Source of the DNA: Vicia villosa
Lineage: Eukaryota > Streptophyta > Magnoliopsida > Fabales > Fabaceae
Assembly: GCF_029867415.1 (NCBI RefSeq)
Contig: NC_081186.1
Coordinates: forward strand, 29,949,915 to 30,013,914
Length of the DNA: 64,000 bases
Direction: 5' to 3'
Under the pieces are notes generated by a model. The model saw only the letters and a program-made list of their open reading frames with translations, had not been told where the DNA came from and did no database searches. A program made the translations under genes and the position numbers. Below, in pieces: positions 44,187 through 56,200 of the stretch. The first letter of the stretch is position 1; each line of letters starts with the position of its first letter.

Positions 44187-44716
44187 TGTTCCTACAGAAC
44201 ACTTTTGATTACTTTCCAGAAGAAGATTCCGACAAAGTCACACAGGAGTTTGTAAATGATAATTTTAGGGATTTGAGTAGTACAAGTGATGCAAGCTCAA
44301 GAGTATGAATGTCTTCCTTATCCCTCGGCCAGGAGTCCTATTTATAGCTGCTGGATCATTCTCAGAAATGGAGGAACTTTGGATTCCCTCCATAATGAGT
44401 GAACTACAGTAACCCCTGCCGTCTGGTTCTTATAGAACTGTAACTCCTATAACGGCGGAGTATCTTTATGTGGGTGACGGTTACGGGTGACTATGGTAGA
44501 GCAGCTCTGAGCTCGTTCGCAATGATGCTTGCCGGTCTATAGAAGCTTCCTTAACCTTATAGGGACCTCAATTGGGCTGGGAATCCATTCCGAGTTATGG
44601 GTACTAGGCCGAGCTTCTTGAGGTTAATCATATATTTCTATCTATCTTCTTTCGCACTTACCCTCCTCCTTTGGTACCAGCTTGACTGATCGGCCTAAAT
44701 ATTCTAAATATGTACA
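44187..44716 (-). repeat. 3' LTR of a Retand/Tat-like element (530 bp)
   Basis: Plus strand begins TGTTCCTACAGAACACTTTTG and ends ATATGTACA; minus-sense TATA box CTATAAATAGG near 44340-44350. A pyrimidine run on the plus strand (AGCCCCCAAGCT, 44717-44728) is the expected PPT of a minus-sense element. Confidence 0.75.
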
Positions 44717-45106
44717 AGCCCCCAAGCTATAATCCTATAGGGATGAATAGTTCGGTCCATCAAGAGTTTATTTTTTAGGTCGGTTTGGCAAAACAACTCT
44801 CCTGTTTATCCAACGGTCAAAAAGTTTCTATCCTTGTGTGTGTCAATAAGTGTTCCTCTTACTGATTGATGCTATTAATTCCTCGAATGTGCCACTAATG
44901 ATGAGTATTTATGGGTAACATAACTCCACTTTATTATCCTTTAACCCTAATTTTAAATTCATTTCAAAAAATGTTTGCCCTTCCTTCCTCCCTCTATTTG
45001 CGATTTCAAAAATCTTTTTGCGTAAAGCTTGCTCAAGAGCATTTTTCTTCGTCCTCAGCTCTCTTCGTCAAGTAACTTCCCTCCTTTTATCCCCTTGTCT
45101 TTTATC
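44717..45106. other. Spacer between 3' LTR and antisense ORF
   Basis: No ORF. It serves as upstream sequence for the plus-strand ORF, with a CTTTTATCCCC-type pyrimidine leader before the ATG. Confidence 0.5.
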
Positions 45107-46243
45107 ATGGTTATCATTATAGAATGCGATAAGTCGGGGAATATCACTGTTCCCCAAACTGCTGAAGAGAGAAAAGCTCTCTGGAAGTAATGTATGGAGT
45201 CGTGTATAGATCATATGAGTTGGGTTGATTTTAAAAAAATTATTTACGAGGTGTATGGAGACCTTTAATGAGTCTTTTAGTGATACTGACTCGGAGTCTG
45301 GGTCATCAGGTTCGGTAGAGGTTCTTACGGTAATAGGAGGGTCTTTTATTGACGCCGAGGTGTTGAAATATAAAAGTAGCTCAGTGACTCATGACGACAT
45401 AGGTAAGCTTCGGTCCAAGAGGATTATTTCTTCTACTGGAAACGAAGAAGACGAGATTTTGGACCTGTACGAAGATGATGAAGTCGTATGTCTCTTTTGC
45501 CCAAAGGGTGTCGGTAATGAGTCTTTCTACTTCTATCTGAGCCTTTTGGACAATTTTCGGATTCAGCTTCCCTTCACCAACTTTGAGGTTGGTTCATTAA
45601 CCGCCATGAATGTATCCCTGGTCTAGATCCTTCCTAACAGATGGGGTTTTATTAAATCCTTTGAGTTCATATATGAAGCTCTACTCATCGACCCAACACT
45701 AGGTATCTTCTACTCCCTTTTTGAGTCCAAAGGGGCTGATAAAGGTAGTTGGATAAGCATCAATGGGTCCCCGGGTAGGAATTTTCTCCGGGTATATACT
45801 TCAAACTATAAGGACTTCAAGAACCGATTTTTTCGGATAAAAGTAAGTGATGGGTGTCCATAAGTTTAATATGCCTCTGATGGGAGCCAGTGCTTTCCTT
45901 GTTACTGGACCGAGGACCTCGTCCCTATAGCTAGTTACGACTATAATAGACTTAACGTCGACGAGATTCAAGCTCTTTCCATTTTGGGCACCTTTCCTTG
46001 ATGAAAACTAAGGATATCATGGAGAAGTCGAATGACCAAGTGACACTCTTGGCTTATTTAGGTACCGCTTTTATACTCGTTGTATCATATATATTTTTTG
46101 TTCATCTCATAGTTTAATCCAAGTTTTCCTTTTGTGCAGGAAGAATGACATCTGCTAATCTTAAGGAGCAGCAGAAATTGATGGCTGAAGCTAGGGTGAG
46201 GCGTGCTGCTTAGGAAGAAATTCGTAGGAAGCTAGGGTGAGGC
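45107..46243 (+). pseudogene. Antisense ORF of a Retand/Grande-like element (Transposase_28-like)
   Basis: Starts at ATG 45107, on the strand opposite to the element, as known for extra ORFs of Retand/Grande-type Tat elements. There is a stop at about 45188, then a frameshift near 45265. The open stretch 45225-45626 has an acidic Ser-rich part (SDTDSESGSSGS), then FCPKGVGNESFYFY. After a TAG at 45624 the frame continues with LPNRWGFIKSFEFIYEALL and GSWISINGSPGRNF, the pattern of the putative gypsy-type transposon domain (Pfam Transposase_28). A GT-AG intron is likely at 46059-46138 (GTACCG to TTGTGCAG). The last exon is a coiled-coil start with LKEQQKLMAEARVRR. It breaks off at 46243 against unrelated Tat protease sequence. 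Confidence 0.72.
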
Positions 46244-46642
46244 TCTATGGCTATTTCATCCTGGAAAGATGCCCAAGAAGTGGTTGAACAAGGATTGCAC
46301 GAAGGATGGGGACATGTCATCGAACTTCCCACCAACAAGAACAAGAGTGGTCTAAGATTCATGCCTCAGAAGTCAAAGGGGAAGAGATCAGAATTTGTGA
46401 ACTACGAAAAATCTTTGTACGAGACCTTTCAAAGTGATGGCTTCATCAACCCGGATGATCAAGACATAGCTGTTGTCATTTAAGATGCTTCAGATCCAAA
46501 ATGTTTAAGCTTTGTAACGCGTGGAGAGGCTAGCTCCAATTGGACCTCCGCCAACATTTCTTCTGTTGTTCACGGGTCTAAGTAATTTTCTATCTTTTTC
46601 AAAATCCTTTCGCTCTTCCCAAGGCGAAAGAGTGTTGGGCTG
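46244..46642 (+). pseudogene. pro: Ogre/Tat protease C-terminal fragment
   Basis: Open for about 80 codons (46247-46483) with SSWKDAQEVVEQGLHEGWGH, clearly homologous to the tail of the Ogre protease region at 8500-8700. A stop at about 46481 is followed by SFVTRGEASSNW-like sequence in frame. Then non-coding sequence that should be the gag-pro to RT intron, which is split at 46643 by a solo LTR. Confidence 0.78.
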
Positions 46643-48517
46643 TGTAACGCCCGTATAATTTTAATATTAATTTAATCAAGAATATTGAATTAATAATTAT
46701 AATTATTAAGGATTTTGTGAAAATAATAAATAAATAATGGTTTATGGCATTAGGGCCATGTGAGAAATAGTAAAAGGGGGGTGTGATATAGGAAGGCCCT
46801 TTACTAATATTATTATTATTTTCATAAAATAATTGGAATTGGGAAGAAAGAAAGAACGTGAAAGAACAGAAGTCTGAGGAACGAGGAACGTGAAGGAGAA
46901 CGGTAGAGGAGAGACCAAGAATCAAGAAATTTGTCTAAGGTAAGGGGGGACTTATCTGATTATCATCTATTATCGGGTTAGGGGTTGATAATACTGAATA
47001 GATGTGGAATTCGGGTCGATTGAGTCATATGATAGGTTTAGGGATTGAGTCAATTGTATGATGTTTGATCTCTATGTTTGAATCTATGATGTCTGCGTTG
47101 TTATGGTCTCAATTGATGTGTAATTGGTGTATTATGAGACGTATTTTGTGTTGTTTGTGCATTCTATTTCTCTAGGTTCGTACTGGTATGAATTGGGTGT
47201 GTTTGGAATGCATAGAATGCTGTTTTCTGCAGGTCGGGGTTTCTGAAATCGCCGGTTCGCGCCGCGTGCACAGGGTGGCGCCGCGAACAGGTGGGCAGAA
47301 TGCCAGGAAGTTGTGATACGCTCAGGTCGCGCCGCGTACCTGTGTTCGCGCCGCGAAGGCGTAACTTTTTCTCGTTTCGCGCCGCGTGTAGATGTTGCGC
47401 CGCGAACAGCTTGGCAGAAAGCCAATGAATTTTTGGGACGCTCAGTTCGCGCCGCGAACTGGTGATGGCGCCGCGTGCTGTTGGTGTTTTGAGATATTTT
47501 TAAAAGTTCAAAGATGCATAACTTTTTAACCGTTGGTCCGTTTTATGCGCCGTTTCGAGCTAAACGAACCTTGTAGGATAATCTATATGATGATGATTGA
47601 TCGGCTTTTAGAATGATGAAAATACATGTATGCTATTCTTATTGAGTATGATGATTGATGCAAATACGTGTATGTTTTGTATATGATGATTATGGAATTG
47701 TGATTGAATGATGTTAATATATATGAACATACTTGAATGATGATGATGATGTTGATGATTGATGATGATGATAGTAGAAGTATGTTGTGTATGTTGCATT
47801 CATTCATGTTCATTGATGATACTGTATCCATAAGGGTGTGTTGGATCAGTGAAGGGCATGATTTCCATCGTGTGGAATCTGTGCTGGCAGGGCCGTATCT
47901 TGGACGATGTTGGATCGATCATGGTTTATTCCCATTTGATGATGTTGGTACCACATGCATAGTGTCAGTTCATACATATGCATAATTTATAACATGATTG
48001 GATGTATTCCAGTGTTGTAAATGTTAATGATGTATTGATTTTGGTTTGATTTGTTGTGAATGTCTGTTTATGAAACAATTGGGTGAATGATGCAACTGTG
48101 ATGTGTTATTACTTTATAACCTTATAACATTTGTTAATTATGACGAGACTCACCCTTACATGTTGTCATTTTCAGATTGAGGATAGCGGCTGTTCGACTC
48201 GATGAGGATTAGCTCATGAGTCAGTGTTTTAGTAGCGTCAGGTGTCATGCTCTGATAGTTGTAACACTGGGGACGCGGTTGTTTAGAGTTTATGATTATG
48301 ACTCTAGTTATGTTTTGATGTTTTGAAGATGTTAAACTTAGTCCGTTTTTGATAAATTCCGCTGTGTTAACATGAAACGTTTTAATTTATGATGATTACC
48401 TCAGTGAATGCATGACATGACTGAATGATGTTTATTTATTATGAATTGTGGCACCCTTATTTCATGTACTCTGAATAATTGTTTTAAATTGCCGCGGGGT
48501 TAGTAAGGGGTGTTACA
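46643..48517 (+). mobile_element. Solo LTR of a chromovirus (1875 bp)
   Basis: TGTAACGCCC start, GGTGTTACA end, flanked by GGCTG at 46638-46642 and 48518-48522. It sits in the intron of the broken Tat element. It has eight GCGCCGCG words at 47256-47480, among them AGTTCGCG-C-CGCGAACT (47444-47460), a perfect inverted repeat, just before a CATAACTTTTTAACCGTTGG block shared with the other chromoviral LTRs. Confidence 0.94.
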
Positions 48518-48758
48518 GGCTGGGCTGATTAAAATAATTCCTTTTGTTCTACCAAAGACAAAAGTGAACTTGTGTAGGGTTTTGTTTCAAATCATTAATG
48601 AAAGATCAATTTTTCTTCCATTTTGTTTATCGCTTATCTTTTCAGAAAATTGTAACACATAAAAAACCAATAAAAACAATAAAAAATGATTTTCAAATTT
48701 ACACATACACTCTTGCATTTTATGTGTTTCTAAAATAAAGCATAAATCATGTGCAGAT
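48518..48758 (+). other. Remainder of the Tat intron
   Basis: AT-rich, no ORF; ends at an acceptor CATGTGCAG followed by ATTA, like the acceptor at 7376. Confidence 0.5.
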
Positions 48759-50122
48759 TATCTCTTGTTAACCCATTGAAAACAATGATCCTAGGCCCTC
48801 TCCCAACTTTGAATACCTTGTGTACAAAGCTGAAGAAGAAAGTGACGAAGAAATCCCTGAAGAGATCACTCGTCTTCTTGAGCACAAGAAAAAGATCATT
48901 GAGCCGCACAAAGAGCCTTTGGAAGTAGTCAATTTAGGTACTAAACAAGAGAATAAAGAAGTTCTAATTGGGGCATTGTTAGAAACAAACATCAAAGAAA
49001 GAATGGTTGAACTATTGAAAGAATATGTGGATGTATTTGCTTGGAGCTATCAAGATATGCCTGGGTTGGATACCAATATTGTAGAGCACATATTGCCACT
49101 AAAACCAGAATCCGCCAGTCAAATAAAAGTTGAGAAGAACTCATCTATATATGGCAGACAAAATCAAAGAAGAGGTTCAGAAGCAGATCAATGCCAGTTT
49201 CCTCGTTACATTAGAGTATCCTCAGTGGTTGGCCAACATAGTGCCTGTTCCCAAGAAGGATGGAAAAGTCAGAATGTGTGTTGATCATCTAGACTTGAAC
49301 ATAGCTAGTCCAAAGGATGATTTCCCACTACCACATATTGATATGTTGGTTGATAGCACTGCTAAGTTCAATGTTTTCTCATTTATGGATGGATTTTCTA
49401 GCTATAATCAAATCATGATGGCGCCCGAAGATATGGAGAAAACAAATTTTATCACACCTTAGGGCACATTATGTTACCGTGCGATGCCTTTCGGTTTGAA
49501 AAATGCTGGGGCAACTTACCAAAGGGCAATGACAACTCTCTTCCAAGACATGATACATAAAGAAATTGAAGTGTATATGGACGACATGATTGCAAAGTCT
49601 GCTTCTGAAGAAGAACATGTGGGGCACTTGTTAAAGTTGTTCCAACGTTTGAGAAAGTACAAGCTTTGTCTAAATCCTAGCAAGTGTACATTTGGTGTCC
49701 GCTCTGGAAAGCTCTTAGGCTTTATTGTCAGCCAACAAGGAATTGAAGTTGATCCCGACAAGGTCAAGGCTATTTAAGAAATACCTCCACCAAGAACAGA
49801 AAAACAAGTTAGAGGATTTCTTGGATTGTTGAACTACATCTCCAGATTTATCTCTAATATGACTGCAACTTATGGACCGATCTTCAAACTTCTCCGCTAG
49901 GACGAAGAGTGTAAATGGAGAGAAGAATGTCAAAAATCTTTTGAGAGTATCAAAGAATACCTACTAGAACCTCCAATTTTGATCCCTCCGGTAGAAGGAA
50001 GACCACTGATCATGTAGTTGACCATACTTGAGGATTCTATGGGGTGTGTCTTTGGTCAACAAGACTATTCTGGTCAAAAGAGTATGCCATTTATTACTTG
50101 AGCAAAAAATATACTGATCCGT
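48759..50122 (+). pseudogene. pol: Ogre/Tat reverse transcriptase, broken
   Basis: Homologous to 5350-7375 over the RT region. Open stretches are 48820-49126 (VFAWSYQDMPGLDTNI), 49130-49462 in another frame (FLVTLEYPQWLANIVPVPKK, VDHLDLNIASPKDDFPLP) and 49484-49777 (MPFGLKNAGATYQRAM, active site VYMDDMIAKS). They are separated by a frameshift near 49120 and a TGG-to-TAG stop at 49460. More stops follow at 49775, 49900 and 50014 in the RT connection and early RNase H. It is cut at 50122 by the LTR of the Athila-like element. YMDD instead of YVDD is a conservative change. Confidence 0.85.
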
Positions 50123-51176
50123 TGTCGCACACGGATAAAAAATAAGTTGCTTAGCGGTAACGACAAGTCGAATATCGTTCTCACAAGGATTCTTGATTAT
50201 TACTAACACACTAAAAATCGATTTAGGGAGGGTTTGGTTCATGATCGATTTAATAAAGAAATTGCAATTAAGTGATTAACAAAAGTGATTATAAAATAAG
50301 CTGCTCTACTGTTTAGGTTCCCCACTTATCATTGGTAATTATAAATCTAATCCTCAAGCGAATTCTAACCCCTATTCGATTTCAGCACCAATAAACAAGC
50401 GAGATTGACACTATACGGTTTATATTCCTATTATCCAAATTAAGCAAACGGATTCAACACTCGTGAATTAAGCAAACATGATTCGACATACGCAATTTAA
50501 CGATAAAGCAACGTTAAATCCCAAAACAGATTAAGGAACATAAACCAGTCAAAATAAATCAATATTATTATGTATGAATCAAATTAAGCATGCAACACAT
50601 ATAAAAGATTATTGAAAGGGAAAAGAATTGGGATTAGATTATAAAACCTCAAAGATTCGGGGGAACATGAATAGTATATTAACCATTGGAATTAGTTCTC
50701 CATTGTAATCGTACAAAAAACTCTGAAAATAATTCGTGAATAGTAAAAAGTAGAGAGTTGCTACTGTGCGGCCAGCCCTTTTTAACAAAAAGGGTTTCAC
50801 TAATAATTCGAACCGGGTCGGAAAATACAAACCAGACCCATGAAATTAACCCAAAATTATATATTTTTAATGCTGTAACTTAAACGACATTTAGGGAAAA
50901 ATGCACTCCGAATCTTCCTTTGACTCCAACAGGAAAGTCGTAGCTCTTTCTCTTAGCTTTCCGGCAATTATTAGACTGCGTCAATTCTATTTTTGGAGCT
51001 CAAGTTATGATCATTTTAGTGCAGACTGTTAATGCTGAAAATAAATTGCGAAAATCAAATAACAATAAAAATAAATTGAATTACAAAAATATTATAAAAT
51101 AGAAAAATAAACAAACCAAACCATAGAAATGCCAAAGTACAAACATAAAGGAACTTGCATCAAAATACACTGATCA
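50123..51176 (-). repeat. 3' LTR of the Athila-like element (1054 bp)
   Basis: Plus strand starts TGTCGCACACGG and ends CACTGATCA, followed by the pyrimidine run AATTCCCCCACAC (51177-51190), which is the PPT in element sense. Confidence 0.82.
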
Positions 51177-51190
51177 AATTCCCCCACACA

Positions 51191-52132
51191 TGAAATTTTG
51201 CACACCGAGCAAAATAAAATCAAACTCAAGAAACACACAACATCGGTTACTTATTCCATGCTACAAACTCTTCTTCGGTTAAGATTGCATCGATAGGTAC
51301 CAATCTTGCACACTAAGGAAATAGTAGGAACACTATTCCATAATTATGAAGACATAAGACTCCTGAACACACAGACCATTTCAAATCATGTTATTATGCC
51401 AAAGCCTAACTTACTCTACCTCCTTTTCACTCTTTTTCATTCTGGCGCAATCACATTAAGCTCGTTATCTCCACACACTCATAGTAAGGCTACCGGTTAT
51501 TGACTCTGATCCTTTTTGCATGGGGTTCTGGTACCTAAGTGTTATAACCCTTTGCTTCCCCAATTGTAGTTTCGGGGAATCAAACAGTAATCCGCCCTAC
51601 CAAGTTCAGCACCAGAAACCTCTAAACCGACTAACAACGGGTCTTATTATCAATTTTTGTAGGTTCCATAACCGTTGGGCTGAGTGACCGGGTGACGGTC
51701 ACCTAACTGAGAAGGTGCATTCCCTATTTTTTTATCACTCACTTATTTTCATCGGCTTCTTTACATAGAGCATGTGTGAGATGGTGCAACTGCAAGATAA
51801 ACTACTCAAGAGCTATTAGAGAATGAGAATTCAAGGCTATTCCATAACAAGTATTCAAAATAATTTCCATACTCAGGAGACTTACTTTGTTAAGACGATA
51901 CCGTACTTGTGAACTTTTCCCAAGTCTCCACAACTAACCTCAAATTAATCTATAGCCTAAAACTTTCAACAAAAATGCAATTTTTTTTAGAATGAAAACA
52001 AAAAAAAGAAAATAAATGATTCCCTCCCTCACTCTTAAAACATGCATTGTCCTTAATGAAAGAAACAAACATAAAATAAAAGAGAGGAGAGAGAGGAAAG
52101 AACACACCCCAGTAGTCAGGGAGGATAGGTGA
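51191..52132 (-). other. 3' UTR of the Athila-like element
   Basis: No convincing ORF; lies between the integrase stop and the PPT. Confidence 0.5.
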
Positions 52133-52305
52133 CCACATAAGCAGCCTTTCCCAAAGAGATATCTTCTACATTTTCTTCTTCCAAAGTGGGACTCCCATGG
52201 AGTAGCTTTGGGTAATGTCCATTGAATTTGAAAGTTTTATTAGTGCCTTCGCCTTTTATTCCAGGATCAAAGAAGAATCTTCGATAAATAAAAGTGTTGA
52301 ATGGG
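52133..52305 (-). pseudogene. pol: Athila-like RT scrap fused to integrase C-terminus
   Basis: A minus-strand open stretch that reads directly from an RT-type motif (CPFNTFIYRR) into an integrase tail (GTNKTFKFNGHYPKLL) and stops at about 52134. Most of RT, RNase H and integrase is missing between the two, so this is a deletion junction. The frame continues across the solo LTR at 52311-56516 into the RT fragment at 56522. Confidence 0.75.
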
Positions 52306-52624
52306 CACGTTGTCGCTACCGCGAAAAATGGAATCAGAGTCGCCACTAATATATTTATCCCATAAGGGAAAGGAATACCAGATAACCTAACTCAGAATAA
52401 GAACAAGGTCTTTCGACAAGAGAACAGGGTAAGGGAGTCGGTTACGCAAGAGGAAGGTGCTAGCACCCCTCACGCCCATCGTACTCGATGGTATCCACCT
52501 ATGTTTGTTTCTATCTAAAGGGTGTATCTATGTCTAAACCTAAATGCGAATGCATGCAAAAGAAATACGGGGAAAAGAAAGAATTATTTACAAGTGTGCT
52601 CGCTTAGGCCCCGCGACCCAATGC

Positions 52625-52659
52625 CTGCGTATCCTTTTCAGGAATCAGAGCGACCGTAG
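52625..52659 (-). other. Conserved LTR two-stem motif, third copy
   Basis: On the plus strand CTGCG/CGTAG outer arms and AGGA-type inner arms (element sense TTCCT-GAAA-AGGA) around the constant TCAGAGC. Confidence 0.6.
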
Positions 52660-52969
52660 TTCGGCTCAATAGTTTCCATTTGTTTTGTGTTTTTTAGTTG
52701 AACAGAGGTTAAGGTCACAATCCACGATGCTCGACCTTTGGAGACTTATACACCTAGTTTTGGAAAGGACTTAACTTGTTCTTAGGGAGAAAAGAATCTT
52801 GGGTTTGTCTTTTTTATGTAACTACATGATGAACAAAACCCAATACAAGGTTTCGCACCACTTCATCACTTTGTTTTAATTCGAGCCTTTATTAGGTGTT
52901 TTAAGTGTTTTTGGTTGGGTATTTTTTAAGGGGAATTTATTTGCGATTTGATTCACATAAAAATGTATA

Positions 52970-53210
52970 ATGGTAGAGAAATAGATTAGGGAATGAATCC
53001 CACTCATTTCTCTCCCATTATATAGTGATCGAGAAACAGATTAGGGAATAAATCCCACTCAGTTCTCTCCCACTAATATAGTGATCGAGAAACAGATTAG
53101 GGAATAAATCCCACTCATTTCTCTCCCACTAAGTGAGTGAGAAACAGATTAGGGAATAAATCCCACTAATTTCTCTCTCACTTTTAGTAAGGTGTGATTC
53201 GCATCTTTGT
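52970..53210 (-). repeat. Four 60-70 bp hairpin repeats in the solo LTR
   Basis: The constant core GAGAAACAGATTAGGGAATAAATCCCACTCATTTCTC-like unit (described by parts: GAGAAA/TTTCTC and GGGA/TCCC) is flanked by changing outer arms AATGG/CCATT (first), AGTG/CACT (second and third) and AGTGAG/CTCACT (fourth). Confidence 0.85.
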
Positions 53211-56200
53211 TTATTAGTGTTTTAATGTTGAAAAGAAAAAAGAATGAAAGAGGGGAGACTAACCTATTTTCTAGCCTAATTGTTATTCTAATTCCTATTC
53301 AAGATCTAAACTAAAATCTAAAGGGAATTAACCAAATAGAAAGTTGTTTAAGTTGACTAAGGTCAACTTTAACAACTAGGGGTATTTTAGACATTTCTCA
53401 AAATATGAAAATATTCACAAAAAAGAATTAAAATCTAAACTAAAGAGGAAAAAATTCACAAGCAATTTTTGTATTTTTATTCATTTCAAAGCTATTTTCA
53501 AAAACTAAAAAGACTATTTATTTTCTATGTATGAACTATGAACCAATCGAAACTTAAAGAAATCAACAATTAAAAATCCAATTAAAACAATTATTCCTGA
53601 AAATTCTAATTAGTCAAAAAAACTATTTTTATCATTTTTTATTTAGGCAAAAATCAATTAACAAGCAATGGAATAAAAAAACTATTTTATTTGTTTTTTT
53701 ATTTAATAGTCAGCAGGAGGTGAATTAGTAATTAACAAGGAACTGAATTCCTTTGATGGCGCATTGGGTAGAAAATCGTAGGGTGTGGATAGCGCGTTGC
53801 ACTGAAGCCCAATCAAAACGTGGCCCAGACTACACCTTGTCCTTGCTATTATTTTTTATTCCGCATGAATTATTTAGTATATGGATTTATTATTGCAACG
53901 TGACATACAGAATATATTTACATGAAATCAATTGGTCAAGTGTGACTTTAAGTGAGATAGGACAAAAAACACGCCTAGGCCAATCACGCACCCACAACGC
54001 ATCTTCTAATCATTTACTAAAAGACAAAACGCAGCAAAATGGGACCAATGGCCAATACATGCGCGGCACGCATGCATAACGGAAGGGAGAAAAGAAACCA
54101 TGCACATACGCCGGAGAACCACCTCCGGTCGTCTTCTCCGACCAACTCACGGCGGAGATCCAATCAAAACTTACAGAAATTTGAACAAACACCATCGCCT
54201 GCCTCGTTTTTTCTCGTAGATAACAGATCCGACCTTAGTTTTCATTAATTCTTCTTCTATCACGCTAACCGAATTCAATCTAAGAACCCTAACTCTATGA
54301 ACCTTTACCGAAAAACATGTTAATGACATCAAAACAATCACCACGACGTATAGACATCAGACATGCAATTCAAACGCTCATATAAACATCATCTCATACA
54401 AACTGAAACCAAGTCTCAAAATTCCAAGGATTGAATACAAATTCGTATGAACCTATGGCATGTTATCTATTATGCTGAGAAGGATTCAAGGCTTACCTGG
54501 ACGATTCTTGGACTGAAGAAGATTAAAGAATTCCTTGGATCTTGAAGCTCTCGATAGGGACGATGATGATGATGCGAAAAGTTCCACTCCACTGAGAACT
54601 AAACTCAGGTCTTCACCCGAATCTTTAGAGATGAAGTAGAGATGAAATCCTAACTGAACTCGCTGAAACCATTGAGAGATCCATAGAGTGTGAAACATCA
54701 GTGATGATTATGTGAGGATGGAGATGAGCGTTATGATGATGATGAAGGTGGCTGGTGTATCAAGAAGCTGGCTCCAGTGGTGTTCTGATCAGAGAAGGTT
54801 AGTTATGGTGGTGTTATGATGAAGATTGAGGGTGGTTCGTGGTGGTTGAAGGTGGTGGATGATGAAGATGAAGGTGGTGGTTGAGGAGTTTGTTACGGTT
54901 GTTGTAACAAACTTTTTGGGGGAAGAGAGTGGAGAGAGAAAAGGAGAGAGTGAAGAGAGAATGGAAGAGTTGAGTCTGAAAAATGAGTGTGTAGTCTGAG
55001 ATTTAGGAAGGGTTTTAGTTTATATATGGGAGGTGAGTGTGTTTGGTGTTATGGTGTGGTGATAGTAGCAGATCTTTTTCAAACTTAATGAGCAAGTATA
55101 GTGTATTTGTAGCATGTTTTTTGTGTGCTTTTCACGTGTTGAAGGGATTGCATGGTTTAATATGGCATGTTGGTGAGTGTGTCTGCGTGGCTACTGCAGA
55201 AACTTGGCCGTATTGCAAATTACGAGCAGCTTACTTTATCATCTCGTATCTTGATAACCAAGTAGCCAAATGTTATGAATCTTTGCTCAAATGAAAGAGG
55301 ACATGGCATAGAACATGTTGATGCTTGGATTGGGCTGAGAATGTGCCTGTGACCCTTTAAAAAACTGACTTGAAAACGACACGCCAGGTGTTTGATTATA
55401 TGTTGCGCGCATGCCTTGATTTGTGCCCAGCCAGATGTACAATTTAGACTTTGCGAGGATGTGACTTTGGAGGCTCATAATTAATTCAAAACTTACTCAA
55501 TTGACATGATTCTTGGCTCATTGTATAGAGGACATTTAGGAGAAGAGATGCATACCAAGTTTACACCTTATGGGTCTTTGTGCGTCTCTATAATCAGCTT
55601 CAAAGTTGGCCCGCCACGTGTTTGATGAATTGCGTCACGCATGCTCAGAATTTAGCCTAGCAACATGACTTGAACAAATGAAATCTTCCAATTTCAAACT
55701 CTTATATCTTTTGATCTAAGCTTCAAATGAAAAATCCTCCAACTACATAGTTGTAGAATGCCATGATTTGAACATTTTCTATGTTGAGCTTGTCTTGCAA
55801 TTTTTCCATCTGCCGCGTTTAAATTGGTGCTGAAGTGGACTGATCACCATGCTTTAAAAATGTCAAAATATTTTCTAAGTGTGAGAACTTTCCTTTTTTA
55901 GCATAGCTTCCAAAAATGGCAACTTTGACAATTTCTTGATTTTATTTATTCCATTGACTTTCTTTAACCGATTTTCCACCAAAAGTCAATATCTGACAGT
56001 TGACTCTGATTTTGACCCAAAAGTCAACTTTTTCTGATTTTTCTGATTCTAGATATATTTTCCCGATTAATCCTCTTTTGATCTCAATCAATTTTCAACC
56101 AAAGAAGCTTCAGTGAACATTTCTTCCAAGCAACCACATTTTCATATCCACAAGTCATCTCCTGATTAAATTTTGACCAAAAAGTCAACAGGGTTGACTT

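Noticed and set aside
47583..47831. Ile/His-rich ORFs in the solo LTR
   Set aside because: They come from a GATGAT simple-sequence region and are not conserved.
52316..52345. PBS just inside the left end of the 52311 LTR, implying a fuller element
   Set aside because: The target duplication CACGT lies outside it and the Athila frame rejoins there, so this PBS-like sequence is part of the LTR.
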